Positions 8,380-15,048 of a stretch of 64,000 nucleotides of DNA are shown here, one piece after another. The translations under genes and the position numbers were made by a program. The first letter of the stretch is position 1. Each line of letters starts with the position of its first letter. Source of the stretch: Fimbriimonas sp. (GTDB lineage Bacteria > Armatimonadota > Fimbriimonadia > Fimbriimonadales > Fimbriimonadaceae); the NCBI GenBank assembly GCA_029866005.1, contig JARXAE010000021.1:1-64000 (forward strand), read 5' to 3'. The notes below the pieces were generated by a model that was given only the letters and a program-made list of their open reading frames with translations, was not told the DNA's origin and searched no databases.

Positions 8380-9006
8380 CTAGCTTTGCCGGAGGATTCT
8401 CGCCTGGTACATCACCTGTGCGAGGCGCTCTAGAGTTTCCATACGGTTAAAGGCTTCTTCCAGACTTGTTCCGACCGTGGTCGCGCCGTGGCCGGTGAGG
8501 AGAAAAGCGTTGTGATCATTGAGAAACGGCTTAAAACTCTCAGGAACCTCTTCAGTGCTGGGGTTCGCGAATGGGAGGAGAGCGGGTTGCCCCACAACAG
8601 CGAGGCCCTCAGCACTATTACTCAAATCGAGAGGGAGCTCTGCATATGCGTAACTCGTCGCAAAAGAAGGATGGGCATGGACGATCGCGGTCACGTCGGA
8701 ACGGGCGGCGTAAATACCTAGATGCATTTTGATCTCCGAGCTCGCCCGGAGGGAGGGAGCAGAACTACCTTGATCACGGAAGCCAAGCCGGGCCGGTTGC
8801 GAGTTTTGCTCATTTCCCTGACGATCTACCAGAACCAGTTGGTTGGGCTTGAGATGCCCCTTTGCAAGACCCGATGGCGTGCACAGGATGAGGTTCTCGT
8901 CCAACCGGACAGATAAATTGCCTTCGATACCGCCGATGAGACCCCGGACCCAAAGCAGGGCCGCATACTCACAAATCTCAATTCTCAAACGGCTTTCGTC
9001 TTGCAC
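8380..9006 (-). CDS. Class II aldolase/adducin family protein
   Basis: A 208-residue zinc-dependent aldolase or dehydratase-type enzyme of the fold shared by L-fuculose-1-phosphate aldolase, ribulose-phosphate epimerase and methylthioribulose-1-phosphate dehydratase. Visible signatures are GLIGGIEGNLSVR (phosphate-binding Gly-Asn), CTPSGLAKGHL, the catalytic Glu in SSEIKMHLGIY, the zinc ligands HAHP, and the third zinc histidine in LLTGHGATTVG. The substrate cannot be told from the sequence. GTG 9006 is the start. The gene lies 9 nt downstream of the peroxiredoxin-like gene, so they are probably one transcript. Confidence 0.87.
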   Translation of the reverse strand: MQDESRLRIEICEYAALLWVRGLIGGIEGNLSVRLDENLILCTPSGLAKGHLKPNQLVLVDRQGNEQNSQPARLGFRDQGSSAPSLRASSEIKMHLGIYAARSDVTAIVHAHPSFATSYAYAELPLDLSNSAEGLAVVGQPALLPFANPSTEEVPESFKPFLNDHNAFLLTGHGATTVGTSLEEAFNRMETLERLAQVMYQARILRQS

Positions 9007-9015
9007 GGCTCTAGA

Positions 9016-9522
9016 TTATGACCGCGCACGGAGTTCACTGGCAATTTGAGGACCTAGGAGATTGTCAGAAGCGTCGGTTGAGCGCTGCTCAAAGACGACC
9101 TCACCCTCCCTGTTGATGATAAAAACGCCAGCTAGCTGGAACGGATCAGCGTTGGGAATTCCTTCTCGATGCCCAGCCCTCATGGCCGAAATGCCTCTCG
9201 TGATCACTCGTCGGTTTACGAACTGACCAAACGAGGCTCGTCGCAGCCCAAACTGCTGGAATAATGCCTTGGTCGGATCCGAAATCATTATCTGCGGAAC
9301 CCCCAGGCGGCCTTTGAACGCTACCGTCTCCTTTTGGTCACCCATCCCAACGAGGACAATATTGTCGTCCTTGTACTCACGAAGACTGGCCAATTGCTCA
9401 CGGCAAAAAACGCAACCAAAGTGGCGCATGAAGACTAGCGCCAAGGGGCGCTCGGAGTAAAGAGACTCCAAGTTAACCGATTCGCCAGAATCGAGATTGA
9501 CGATGGCATACGGCGCGCGCAC
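9016..9522 (-). CDS. Peroxiredoxin-like (AhpC/TSA-2, PRXL2-type) protein
   Basis: A 168-residue thioredoxin-fold protein. The active-site segment VFMRHFGCVFCREQLASL (about residues 30-47) carries a CxxC in the style of PRXL2/SelL-like peroxiredoxins. DQKETVAFKG, MISDPTKALFQQFGL and GVFIINREGEVVFE match the later strands of redoxin folds. It may reduce peroxides or disulfides; the exact substrate is unknown. The start is GTG at 9522, with AAGGA immediately before it. It sits between the sigma-factor gene (21 nt) and the aldolase gene (9 nt) in the same direction. Confidence 0.83.
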   Translation of the reverse strand: MRAPYAIVNLDSGESVNLESLYSERPLALVFMRHFGCVFCREQLASLREYKDDNIVLVGMGDQKETVAFKGRLGVPQIMISDPTKALFQQFGLRRASFGQFVNRRVITRGISAMRAGHREGIPNADPFQLAGVFIINREGEVVFEQRSTDASDNLLGPQIASELRARS

Positions 9523-9543
9523 TCCTTATCTTACGCCAGCGGA

Positions 9544-10578
9544 CTAGGCGCAATGCGCCGAATCATCCAACAATTCCCTAAGCGGCTTGATGCGAGAAGG
9601 GTGCTTCAGCTTCTTCAATGATTTTTGCTCGATTTGGCGAATACGCTCTCGAGTGACGTTAAAGTGGCGGGCGACATCCTCAAGCGTACGTGGGTTTCCA
9701 TCCACAAGTCCGAAACGTAGCATGATGACCCCTTTCTCTCTTTCTGTGAGAGTGTCCAGCACGGATTCAATTTGATCCCGAACAATGTTTTTGAAGGCGG
9801 ATTCCATTGGCGTTTCTTCATCTTTGCTCTGGACGAAGTCGCCAAGGCCAAGATCGTCGTGGTCACCGACTGGCGCATCCAAGGAAATCGTGTTGACGGT
9901 TGCACGCTGAAAGTCGATGAGCCGCTCAGGAGTGATGTTGAGCTTGTTGCTGAGCTCGCCGAGAGTGGCATCACGTCCGAGTTCCTGCTGAAGCTGACCG
10001 GCAACCTTCATCATCCTATTGACTGCTTCAAGCGTGTGGACAGGCACCCGGATCGTACGTCCGTGATCGCAAATGGCACGTGAAATGGCTTGGCGAATCC
10101 ACCAGGTTGCGTAGGTGCTAAATCGGAACCCTCGTTCGGAATCAAACTTCTCCACGGCCCGGATGAGACCCATGTTGCCCTCCTGAATGAGGTCTTGAAG
10201 TGAAAGCCCGCGACCAACAAACCTTTTTGCCACGCTGACCACAAGACGGAGGTTCGATTCGATCAGAAGTTGCTTGCAATCGGTACAACCGTAGGCAGCG
10301 TGCTGAGCAAGCTCAAGTTCCTGGTCGCCCCGCAGAAGAGCGATACGACCGATGCGCCGAAACCACATGTGCACAGAGTCTTCAAAGTCATCCTGTTGCT
10401 CGCCAAACAACGGAATCGCCTCGCCCTCCTCGTCCAATACAACGGGCTTTTGACGCTCCAAATTTGCGAGTGCGATTCTTCGAGCTGGGCACCTGACTGG
10501 ACGCTTTGGCTCGATCGTCGCGATGGTAAGTATCCCCTCTTGTCCTAACATCGCAGATGATTCCAATACGGTTCCCAT
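9544..10578 (-). CDS. rpoD: Primary-type sigma-70 factor (RpoD/SigA)
   Basis: RNA polymerase promoter-recognition subunit, 344 residues. Region 1.2 is [22 protein letters not shown]. Region 2 contains [40 protein letters not shown] and [19 protein letters not shown], which bind the -10 element and core enzyme. Regions 3 and 4 follow, with [16 protein letters not shown] and the helix-turn-helix [27 protein letters not shown] that reads -35. Region 1.1 is essentially absent, as in short SigA-like factors. Region 3 reads [12 protein letters not shown], where many primary factors have DxxRTIR. Its position after dnaG supports the primary role; a close paralogue elsewhere cannot be excluded. Confidence 0.9.
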   Translation of the reverse strand: MGTVLESSAMLGQEGILTIATIEPKRPVRCPARRIALANLERQKPVVLDEEGEAIPLFGEQQDDFEDSVHMWFRRIGRIALLRGDQELELAQHAAYGCTDCKQLLIESNLRLVVSVAKRFVGRGLSLQDLIQEGNMGLIRAVEKFDSERGFRFSTYATWWIRQAISRAICDHGRTIRVPVHTLEAVNRMMKVAGQLQQELGRDATLGELSNKLNITPERLIDFQRATVNTISLDAPVGDHDDLGLGDFVQSKDEETPMESAFKNIVRDQIESVLDTLTEREKGVIMLRFGLVDGNPRTLEDVARHFNVTRERIRQIEQKSLKKLKHPSRIKPLRELLDDSAHCA

Positions 10579-10638
10579 GTTACGAAAAATCTGTCGAAAA
10601 ACAGTGAATTTTGTGGAACTTTTCTGTAAGATTTACCG

Positions 10639-12378
10639 TTAGTTGCCTCGGCCTGTTCGATGAGTTTTGAGGGAGTTGCGTTTTGCAGTGAGCTCTTTTC
10701 GCTTTTGGGCTGCCACCTGATTGTTGGGGTCTGCCAAGAGAACCTCCTCTTCAGCCCGGATCTGGGTTGTCAAGAGTTCGATCCGGAGCAGCATCTCAGC
10801 GCTTTTAATGACCTCATCAGTGCGCTCTTGCTGAGGGATCGAAGCGTCGATTTCGAGAAGAATTGCTTGGAGATCCTCAGGAAGTTCATCGAATTCGGAC
10901 GCTTCTTTTAAAGCGAGAACCAGAAGCCGTGCGGTACCCGTTTGCCAGAGTTCTTGCTCCTCAATGAGAGGCTTGATGAGCGGCCTTCGCTCTGGTTCGA
11001 GCCAAACAACGAGTAGAATTTGCTCGGCCTTTTGCAGGGAACTTGCTGATCGCTTGATCTTCGGAGCCGCTGGAAGTTCTTCATTTTTGATGCCCTTTTG
11101 CGCGGCTCTTCGGTGCTTGTTCACCTCCCTTCTCAGCGCAGCGGCAGCGGATTGAGCGTTGGGAATCGCAGGGTGTTGCCCGGCCAGGCGAAGTATGTGG
11201 CGCTCCAGGTCAAGCTCCGTGATAGCTTTGGCGAGGACAAGCGGAATTTGCTCCCAGAATTCGTCACTGAGGATGCCAAGCCGAGACTCAAGAAGGCGAA
11301 TCTCGAAGTCGAAAGGGCTTTCCGCTTTCGTAACGGCTTCTTGGACTGCTTCCGCTCCTTTTTGCCGCAAGAGAGTGTCTGGGTCTTCGCCCTGGGGCAT
11401 CAGAGCGATGCGGCATTGCAGACCCACTTCGCCAAGGATTTCCACCGCGCGCATTGCCGCCTTCTCGCCAGCTTTATCGGCGTCGTACAGAATGGTAACT
11501 TTGTCACAGAAGCGCTTGAGTAGCTTGGCGTGGTCCTCGGCGAGTGAGGTACCGAGGCTAGCAACTGCTTCTTTGACTCCAGCCCGGTGGCAAGCAATTA
11601 CGTCAAGGTAGCCCTCGACGAGCACCGCGTGGCGCTCCTTCATCATCCGATCACGGGCTTTGTGGAATCCATAGAGCACGCGGCTCTTTCGATAGAGCGG
11701 TGTGTCCGAGGAGTTGATGTACTTCGGCGTTCCGTCGCCCAGAACTCGGCCACCGAAGCCAACGAGATCGCCCCGGTCATCGCGGATTGGGAACATGAGT
11801 CGACCGAAGAATTTATCGGTGTATCCATTCTGTTGGTCGCCTTGAACAAGGAACAGGCGCTCAGCCTCAACCAGTTGGTGGCCATCCCTTTTGAGTTGGC
11901 TAACAAGTCCCTCGCGAACGGAGGGGGCATAACCCAGTTCCCATTCGTCGATGACAGATTGCGGAATGTCTCGATTATCGCAGTAGGTCTTTGCCGTCGA
12001 GGATTTTCCAAGCTCGTTCCGATAAAAGATCAGCGCCGACTGCATGGTCGCAAGCCACCCTTCTCGCTCGGATTTATCTTGAGTTGGACCGGAGTAAGAC
12101 GTGAGCTTGACACCAGCTTGATCGGCTAGGAGCTGCAACGCCTCGCGGAATTCGAGTCCTTGCGTCTTCATTGTCCATGTGAAGACATCCCCTTTCTCAC
12201 CACACGAGAAGCAGGTGTACCTGCCAAGGGCGGGGTTGACATAAAAAGACGGGGATTTGTCGTCGTGAAACGGACAAAGCCCCGTGTAGTTCTTGCCAGA
12301 ACGTTTGAGACGAACGCGCTGAGAAACGAGATCGACGAGGTCGATACGTCGCCTTATCTCATCGCGATCGTCATTCAA
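10639..12378 (-). CDS. dnaG: DNA primase DnaG
   Basis: Makes RNA primers for replication. The 579-residue protein has the N-terminal zinc-binding domain with CPFHDDKSPSFYVNP and CFSCGEKGDVF (C-x2-H...C-x2-C). The TOPRIM core includes RLMFPIRDDRGDLVGFGGRVLG, VLVEGYLDVIACH with the catalytic Glu, VASLGTSL and the DxD in ILYDADKAGEKAA. The C-terminal third is a helical helicase-interaction region. The start is TTG 12378, 7 nt after the upstream stop and preceded by AAGG; no ATG matches the conserved N-terminus. The dnaG-rpoD pair, 60 nt apart, is the core of the classical macromolecular-synthesis operon; rpsU is not here. Confidence 0.96.
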   Translation of the reverse strand: MNDDRDEIRRRIDLVDLVSQRVRLKRSGKNYTGLCPFHDDKSPSFYVNPALGRYTCFSCGEKGDVFTWTMKTQGLEFREALQLLADQAGVKLTSYSGPTQDKSEREGWLATMQSALIFYRNELGKSSTAKTYCDNRDIPQSVIDEWELGYAPSVREGLVSQLKRDGHQLVEAERLFLVQGDQQNGYTDKFFGRLMFPIRDDRGDLVGFGGRVLGDGTPKYINSSDTPLYRKSRVLYGFHKARDRMMKERHAVLVEGYLDVIACHRAGVKEAVASLGTSLAEDHAKLLKRFCDKVTILYDADKAGEKAAMRAVEILGEVGLQCRIALMPQGEDPDTLLRQKGAEAVQEAVTKAESPFDFEIRLLESRLGILSDEFWEQIPLVLAKAITELDLERHILRLAGQHPAIPNAQSAAAALRREVNKHRRAAQKGIKNEELPAAPKIKRSASSLQKAEQILLVVWLEPERRPLIKPLIEEQELWQTGTARLLVLALKEASEFDELPEDLQAILLEIDASIPQQERTDEVIKSAEMLLRIELLTTQIRAEEEVLLADPNNQVAAQKRKELTAKRNSLKTHRTGRGN

Positions 12379-12384
12379 CTAACC

Positions 12385-13386
12385 TTACTTCTTGCCTGCA
12401 GAGACCACGATTCCGGTGACCACGTGAGGAGTCTTTCCTCCAAGTTGGGTCAATCGGAAGGCGACCCGGCTTCGGGTAAGGAATCGGATAGTGAAGTTGC
12501 TACCAGCGAGATCGTAGCCATCGGGCTCGTTCGCTGGAGCGTACTTGTTCATCACGGTTTGGAACGTGTTTCCAAATCCGACGCCTCGCTTGGTAGAGAT
12601 GTTCTTGTTAACAAGACCGATTGCTTCGATTTGAAGGACTCGGTTGAACTTGTCAATGATGAACGCAAGCTTAGTCCCGTTTTTGGTGTACTGCCAGCGT
12701 GTAAAAGTGGTGGACTCAGACGCGGTGTTTCCACCACCAGCAGGAGCTCCGCCAGGAGTGGCTCCCTGCGGAGCTCCAACACCTTCAGCTCCACCTCCAG
12801 ATGGCGGCCGACCACCACCGGCGACACCAGGACCCTTCGGTGGAAGTCTTGTCCCTTGCCGCACGTCTACAGGCTGCCCAAAGTTTCCTACCGCTGGTTT
12901 CCAAAGTGCGCCATCGCCCATTGCGTCGCTCGGGAACAACTCAAAGTTACCGAGACCAGGAGGCAAAATTGAATCTGCTGTGGGCGATGCAGCACCACCT
13001 CCGCCGCCTGGACGTCCAGGGGCCCCACCGCCGCCGCCTGAAGGACCGCGAGCTCCACCGAATCCGCCTGGAGGTCCACCTTCGCCACCACCTGTCGCGG
13101 CCGCTCCGCCAACGGTAATCGCACTAATGGCTTCAGGATTACCGTAAACTTGGAGCACCTTGAGGCCGCTGTCGTAGAGGTTAATTCCTGCAAGCCCCGT
13201 CTCTGCGCCCGTTCCCCGAACTGCATATCGGACTTCGCCGGTTGACTTCTTGGCGGTCTTGCCTTTCGACTTAACTTTGGTTCCGTCGCCAGCCTGAGCT
13301 TCCTGCCCACTGCCTAGCAACACGACCGCAAATGCGGCGGAAAGTGCAATAAATTTCGACTGTTTCAAATCTGTTCTGGCCTCCAA
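12385..13386 (-). CDS. Secreted Gly/Pro-rich protein of unknown function
   Basis: A 333-residue protein with a signal peptide (FIALSAAFAVVLLGSG, cleavage likely after AQA). A conserved-looking domain opening (GINLYDSGLKVLQVYGNPEAI) is followed by a long Gly/Pro/Ala region (about residues 95-225) with runs such as PGGFGGARGPSGGGGG. The C-terminal globular part (FTRWQYTKNGTKLAFIIDKFNRVLQIEAIG) resembles small beta-rich lipoprotein-like folds in which a value is tracked against a reference, but I cannot name a family. The product may sit in the periplasm or envelope. It lies 6 nt upstream of dnaG on the same strand, so dnaG may be read from this gene's promoter, which is unusual for a secreted protein. 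Confidence 0.75.
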   Translation of the reverse strand: MEARTDLKQSKFIALSAAFAVVLLGSGQEAQAGDGTKVKSKGKTAKKSTGEVRYAVRGTGAETGLAGINLYDSGLKVLQVYGNPEAISAITVGGAAATGGGEGGPPGGFGGARGPSGGGGGAPGRPGGGGGAASPTADSILPPGLGNFELFPSDAMGDGALWKPAVGNFGQPVDVRQGTRLPPKGPGVAGGGRPPSGGGAEGVGAPQGATPGGAPAGGGNTASESTTFTRWQYTKNGTKLAFIIDKFNRVLQIEAIGLVNKNISTKRGVGFGNTFQTVMNKYAPANEPDGYDLAGSNFTIRFLTRSRVAFRLTQLGGKTPHVVTGIVVSAGKK

Positions 13387-13464
13387 ACCTAAAAAGACTT
13401 CGTGAAGTCCCTGGTTCGGAATTATAGACGATGCTTCCTGGCAATTGGTGACACCTCGGATGAA

Positions 13465-13485
13465 AATCCCAAAGATTTTGGGATT
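13465..13485 (+). promoter_or_regulatory. Hairpin in the trxA upstream region
   Basis: Arms AATCCCAAA (13465-13473) and TTTGGGATT (13477-13485) enclose a 3-nt loop about 50 nt before the trxA start. There is no U-tract, so a terminator is unlikely. It could be a leader hairpin or an operator. Confidence 0.3.
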
Positions 13486-13534
13486 GGAAAGGTACGCTCA
13501 TGCGTATTCCCTATTGGAGATATTGAGAAAGACA

Positions 13535-13861
13535 ATGGCAGCAGACCTCGCAATCAACACCGCAGCCGAGTTCCAGGAGAAGGTCCTGAACTCCGACGTT
13601 CCCGTCCTCGTGGACTTCTGGGCACCTTGGTGTGGCCCGTGCAAGCAGATCGGCCCGTCGGTTGAAGAACTCGCCACTGAGTACGCAGGAAAGGCAAAGG
13701 TCTTCAAAGTTGACGTTGACGTCAATGGTGAAGTCGCCCAGAACTACGGCATCATGAGCATCCCTGCCCTCTTGGTTTTCAAGGGTGGCAAGGTCGTCGA
13801 CAAACAAGTCGGCGCAGCTCCTAAAGCGGCACTCGCTGGTCTAATCGACAGAGCACTTTGA
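13535..13861 (+). CDS. trxA: Thioredoxin
   Basis: Classical 108-residue thioredoxin that keeps cytoplasmic protein disulfides reduced using electrons from thioredoxin reductase. The active site is [13 protein letters not shown], with Cys33 and Cys36. The cis-Pro loop [13 protein letters not shown] and the buried Asp in [10 protein letters not shown] are present. ATG 13535 follows GAGAAAGAC and gives the normal thioredoxin N-terminus; the frame is open further upstream but that part is not thioredoxin-like. It stands alone and ends in a strong hairpin terminator. It faces the E1-like gene tail to tail. Confidence 0.97.
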   Translation: MAADLAINTAAEFQEKVLNSDVPVLVDFWAPWCGPCKQIGPSVEELATEYAGKAKVFKVDVDVNGEVAQNYGIMSIPALLVFKGGKVVDKQVGAAPKAALAGLIDRAL

Positions 13862-13879
13862 GCTAGGAAAGGGCTGATC

Positions 13880-13919
13880 AGTGAGCGGTGAGAATGTTTC
13901 TCACCGCTCACTTTTTTTG
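13880..13919 (+). terminator. Strong hairpin terminator shared by trxA and the E1-like gene
   Basis: The 15-bp perfect stem AGTGAGCGGTGAGAA (13880-13894) pairs with 13898-13912 around loop TGT and is followed by seven T. The stop codon of the convergent E1-like gene (13908-13910) lies inside the 3' arm. Any termination of that gene through this hairpin would need the structure to form within translated sequence. Confidence 0.9.
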
Positions 13920-14639
13920 TGCGTCGGTCGAGCAGATCGGGCAGACCGGATTTCGCTTGACTCCAAGCGTTCGAAAGTTAGACCGGAGCAAATCTGCGGT
14001 CAAGAGTTGGCCGCCAATCACTTCACCTAGAATGATTCGGAGCACCTGCGCGGCCTGAGTCGCGCCGACCCAGCCGACTGCCGGTCCGATTACCCCGGCT
14101 TCATCACAACTGGGCGGAGCGGGTTCATTGCCAAAAACACACTCCCAGCACGGACCATTCGCACCCGAAGCTAGTACTGATCCCGCCCAGCCAACTGCCC
14201 CACCATAAACCCATGGTATCGAGGTCGCAACACTAAATGCGTTGATGATCCTCCTTGGCTCTAGCCGATCTGTTCCATCCAGGATCACAGATGCTGTCGA
14301 TGCGAAATGACCAATGCTGTTGGCATCCAGAGCCACGTTTGCGGGGAGGACTTCGACGAGCGGATTCATCCTTGAGAGAACTCGGGCAGAAACCATCGCC
14401 TTGGACTCGCCAATGTCTTCAACACGGTACAGCAATTGACGACCAAGGTCTGGTTCGTCAACGACTCCGGGGTCCATGATGACGATTCTCCCCACGCCTG
14501 CTCGCACCAGCCAGGGCAGCGAAGCACACCCGAGACCACCGACCCCAACGGCCAAAACGGTCGCTTCGGCTAGAAGCTTTTGACCTTTCTCGCCGACTTC
14601 TGGCAATTTCATCTGGCGAGAATAGCGACCTTGGTGCAC
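13908..14639 (-). CDS. E1-like adenylating enzyme (ThiF/MoeB/HesA family)
   Basis: A 243-residue single-domain E1-like enzyme. Such enzymes adenylate the C-terminal Gly-Gly of ubiquitin-like sulfur carriers or modifiers. Features in order from the GTG start: RYSRQ (5-9), the usual ThiF/MoeB opening; GVGGLG nucleotide loop (32-37); IMDPGVVDEPDLGRQ; ILDGTDR; zinc pair CWEC (Cys164, Cys167); likely catalytic Cys178 in PPSCDEAGVIGP; and second zinc pair CPIC (Cys233, Cys236). All the expected residues are present and there is no rhodanese domain. GTG 14639 is chosen because the longer frame to 14759 would overlap the divergent ubiquitin-like gene, whose ATG is 44 nt away. No thi or moa gene is nearby, so that neighbour is the likely partner. 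Confidence 0.92.
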   Translation of the reverse strand: MHQGRYSRQMKLPEVGEKGQKLLAEATVLAVGVGGLGCASLPWLVRAGVGRIVIMDPGVVDEPDLGRQLLYRVEDIGESKAMVSARVLSRMNPLVEVLPANVALDANSIGHFASTASVILDGTDRLEPRRIINAFSVATSIPWVYGGAVGWAGSVLASGANGPCWECVFGNEPAPPSCDEAGVIGPAVGWVGATQAAQVLRIILGEVIGGQLLTADLLRSNFRTLGVKRNPVCPICSTDAQKK

Positions 14640-14683
14640 AATACTGATTGTTACCTTTTCTGATCCGAGCGGAGCTACTGACG

Positions 14684-15043
14684 ATGAAAATAGCCTTCTT
14701 TGACGAGACAACCACGGGAGTTCGGTCGGAGGGACCGACAGTTCAGTTTGAATTCCCAAAAATCACGGTTCGGACGCTCATCGAGAGCCGAATACAGTCC
14801 GAGGTAGATCGCCGGAGCCAGGACATTCCAATTCAAAAGCGGATTGTGAATCCGGTCAAAAAGCCGCTCTCGATCAAGGTCAACTTTGAGACTCAGATCA
14901 AGGCGGCTTGCGAGGCATTCGATCGCGGGCAACTCATCGTTCTCCTTCCTGGACGACAGGCGCAGGCTCTCGATGAGACTCTAACATTGGAAGATGGGGA
15001 TGAGGTGACCTTCCTGCGGCTAGTTCCGTTGATCGGGGGATAA
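14684..15043 (+). CDS. Ubiquitin/MoaD-like protein with C-terminal diglycine
   Basis: A 119-residue acidic-basic mixed protein. It opens with a beta strand (MKIAFFDE) and has a charged helical middle (TLIESRIQSEVDRRSQ). It closes with DGDEVTFLRLVPLIGG, which matches the last strand and exposed Gly-Gly tail of MoaD/ThiS-type beta-grasp proteins (MoaD ends in a similar DGDEV...GG pattern). Gly118-Gly119 are the final residues, so no processing would be needed before adenylation. It is longer than ThiS or MoaD (about 65-90 residues); the extra part is in the middle. ATG 14684 has CGGAG upstream. Its stop lies 5 nt before the DUF4132 gene. The carrier or modifier role is inferred from the tail and the neighbouring E1. 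Confidence 0.8.
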   Translation: MKIAFFDETTTGVRSEGPTVQFEFPKITVRTLIESRIQSEVDRRSQDIPIQKRIVNPVKKPLSIKVNFETQIKAACEAFDRGQLIVLLPGRQAQALDETLTLEDGDEVTFLRLVPLIGG

Positions 15044-15048
15044 ACAAG

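Noticed and set aside
14639-14759. Longer E1-like start at 14759
   Set aside because: It would overlap the start of the divergent ubiquitin-like gene; the conserved RYSRQ opening begins after GTG 14639.
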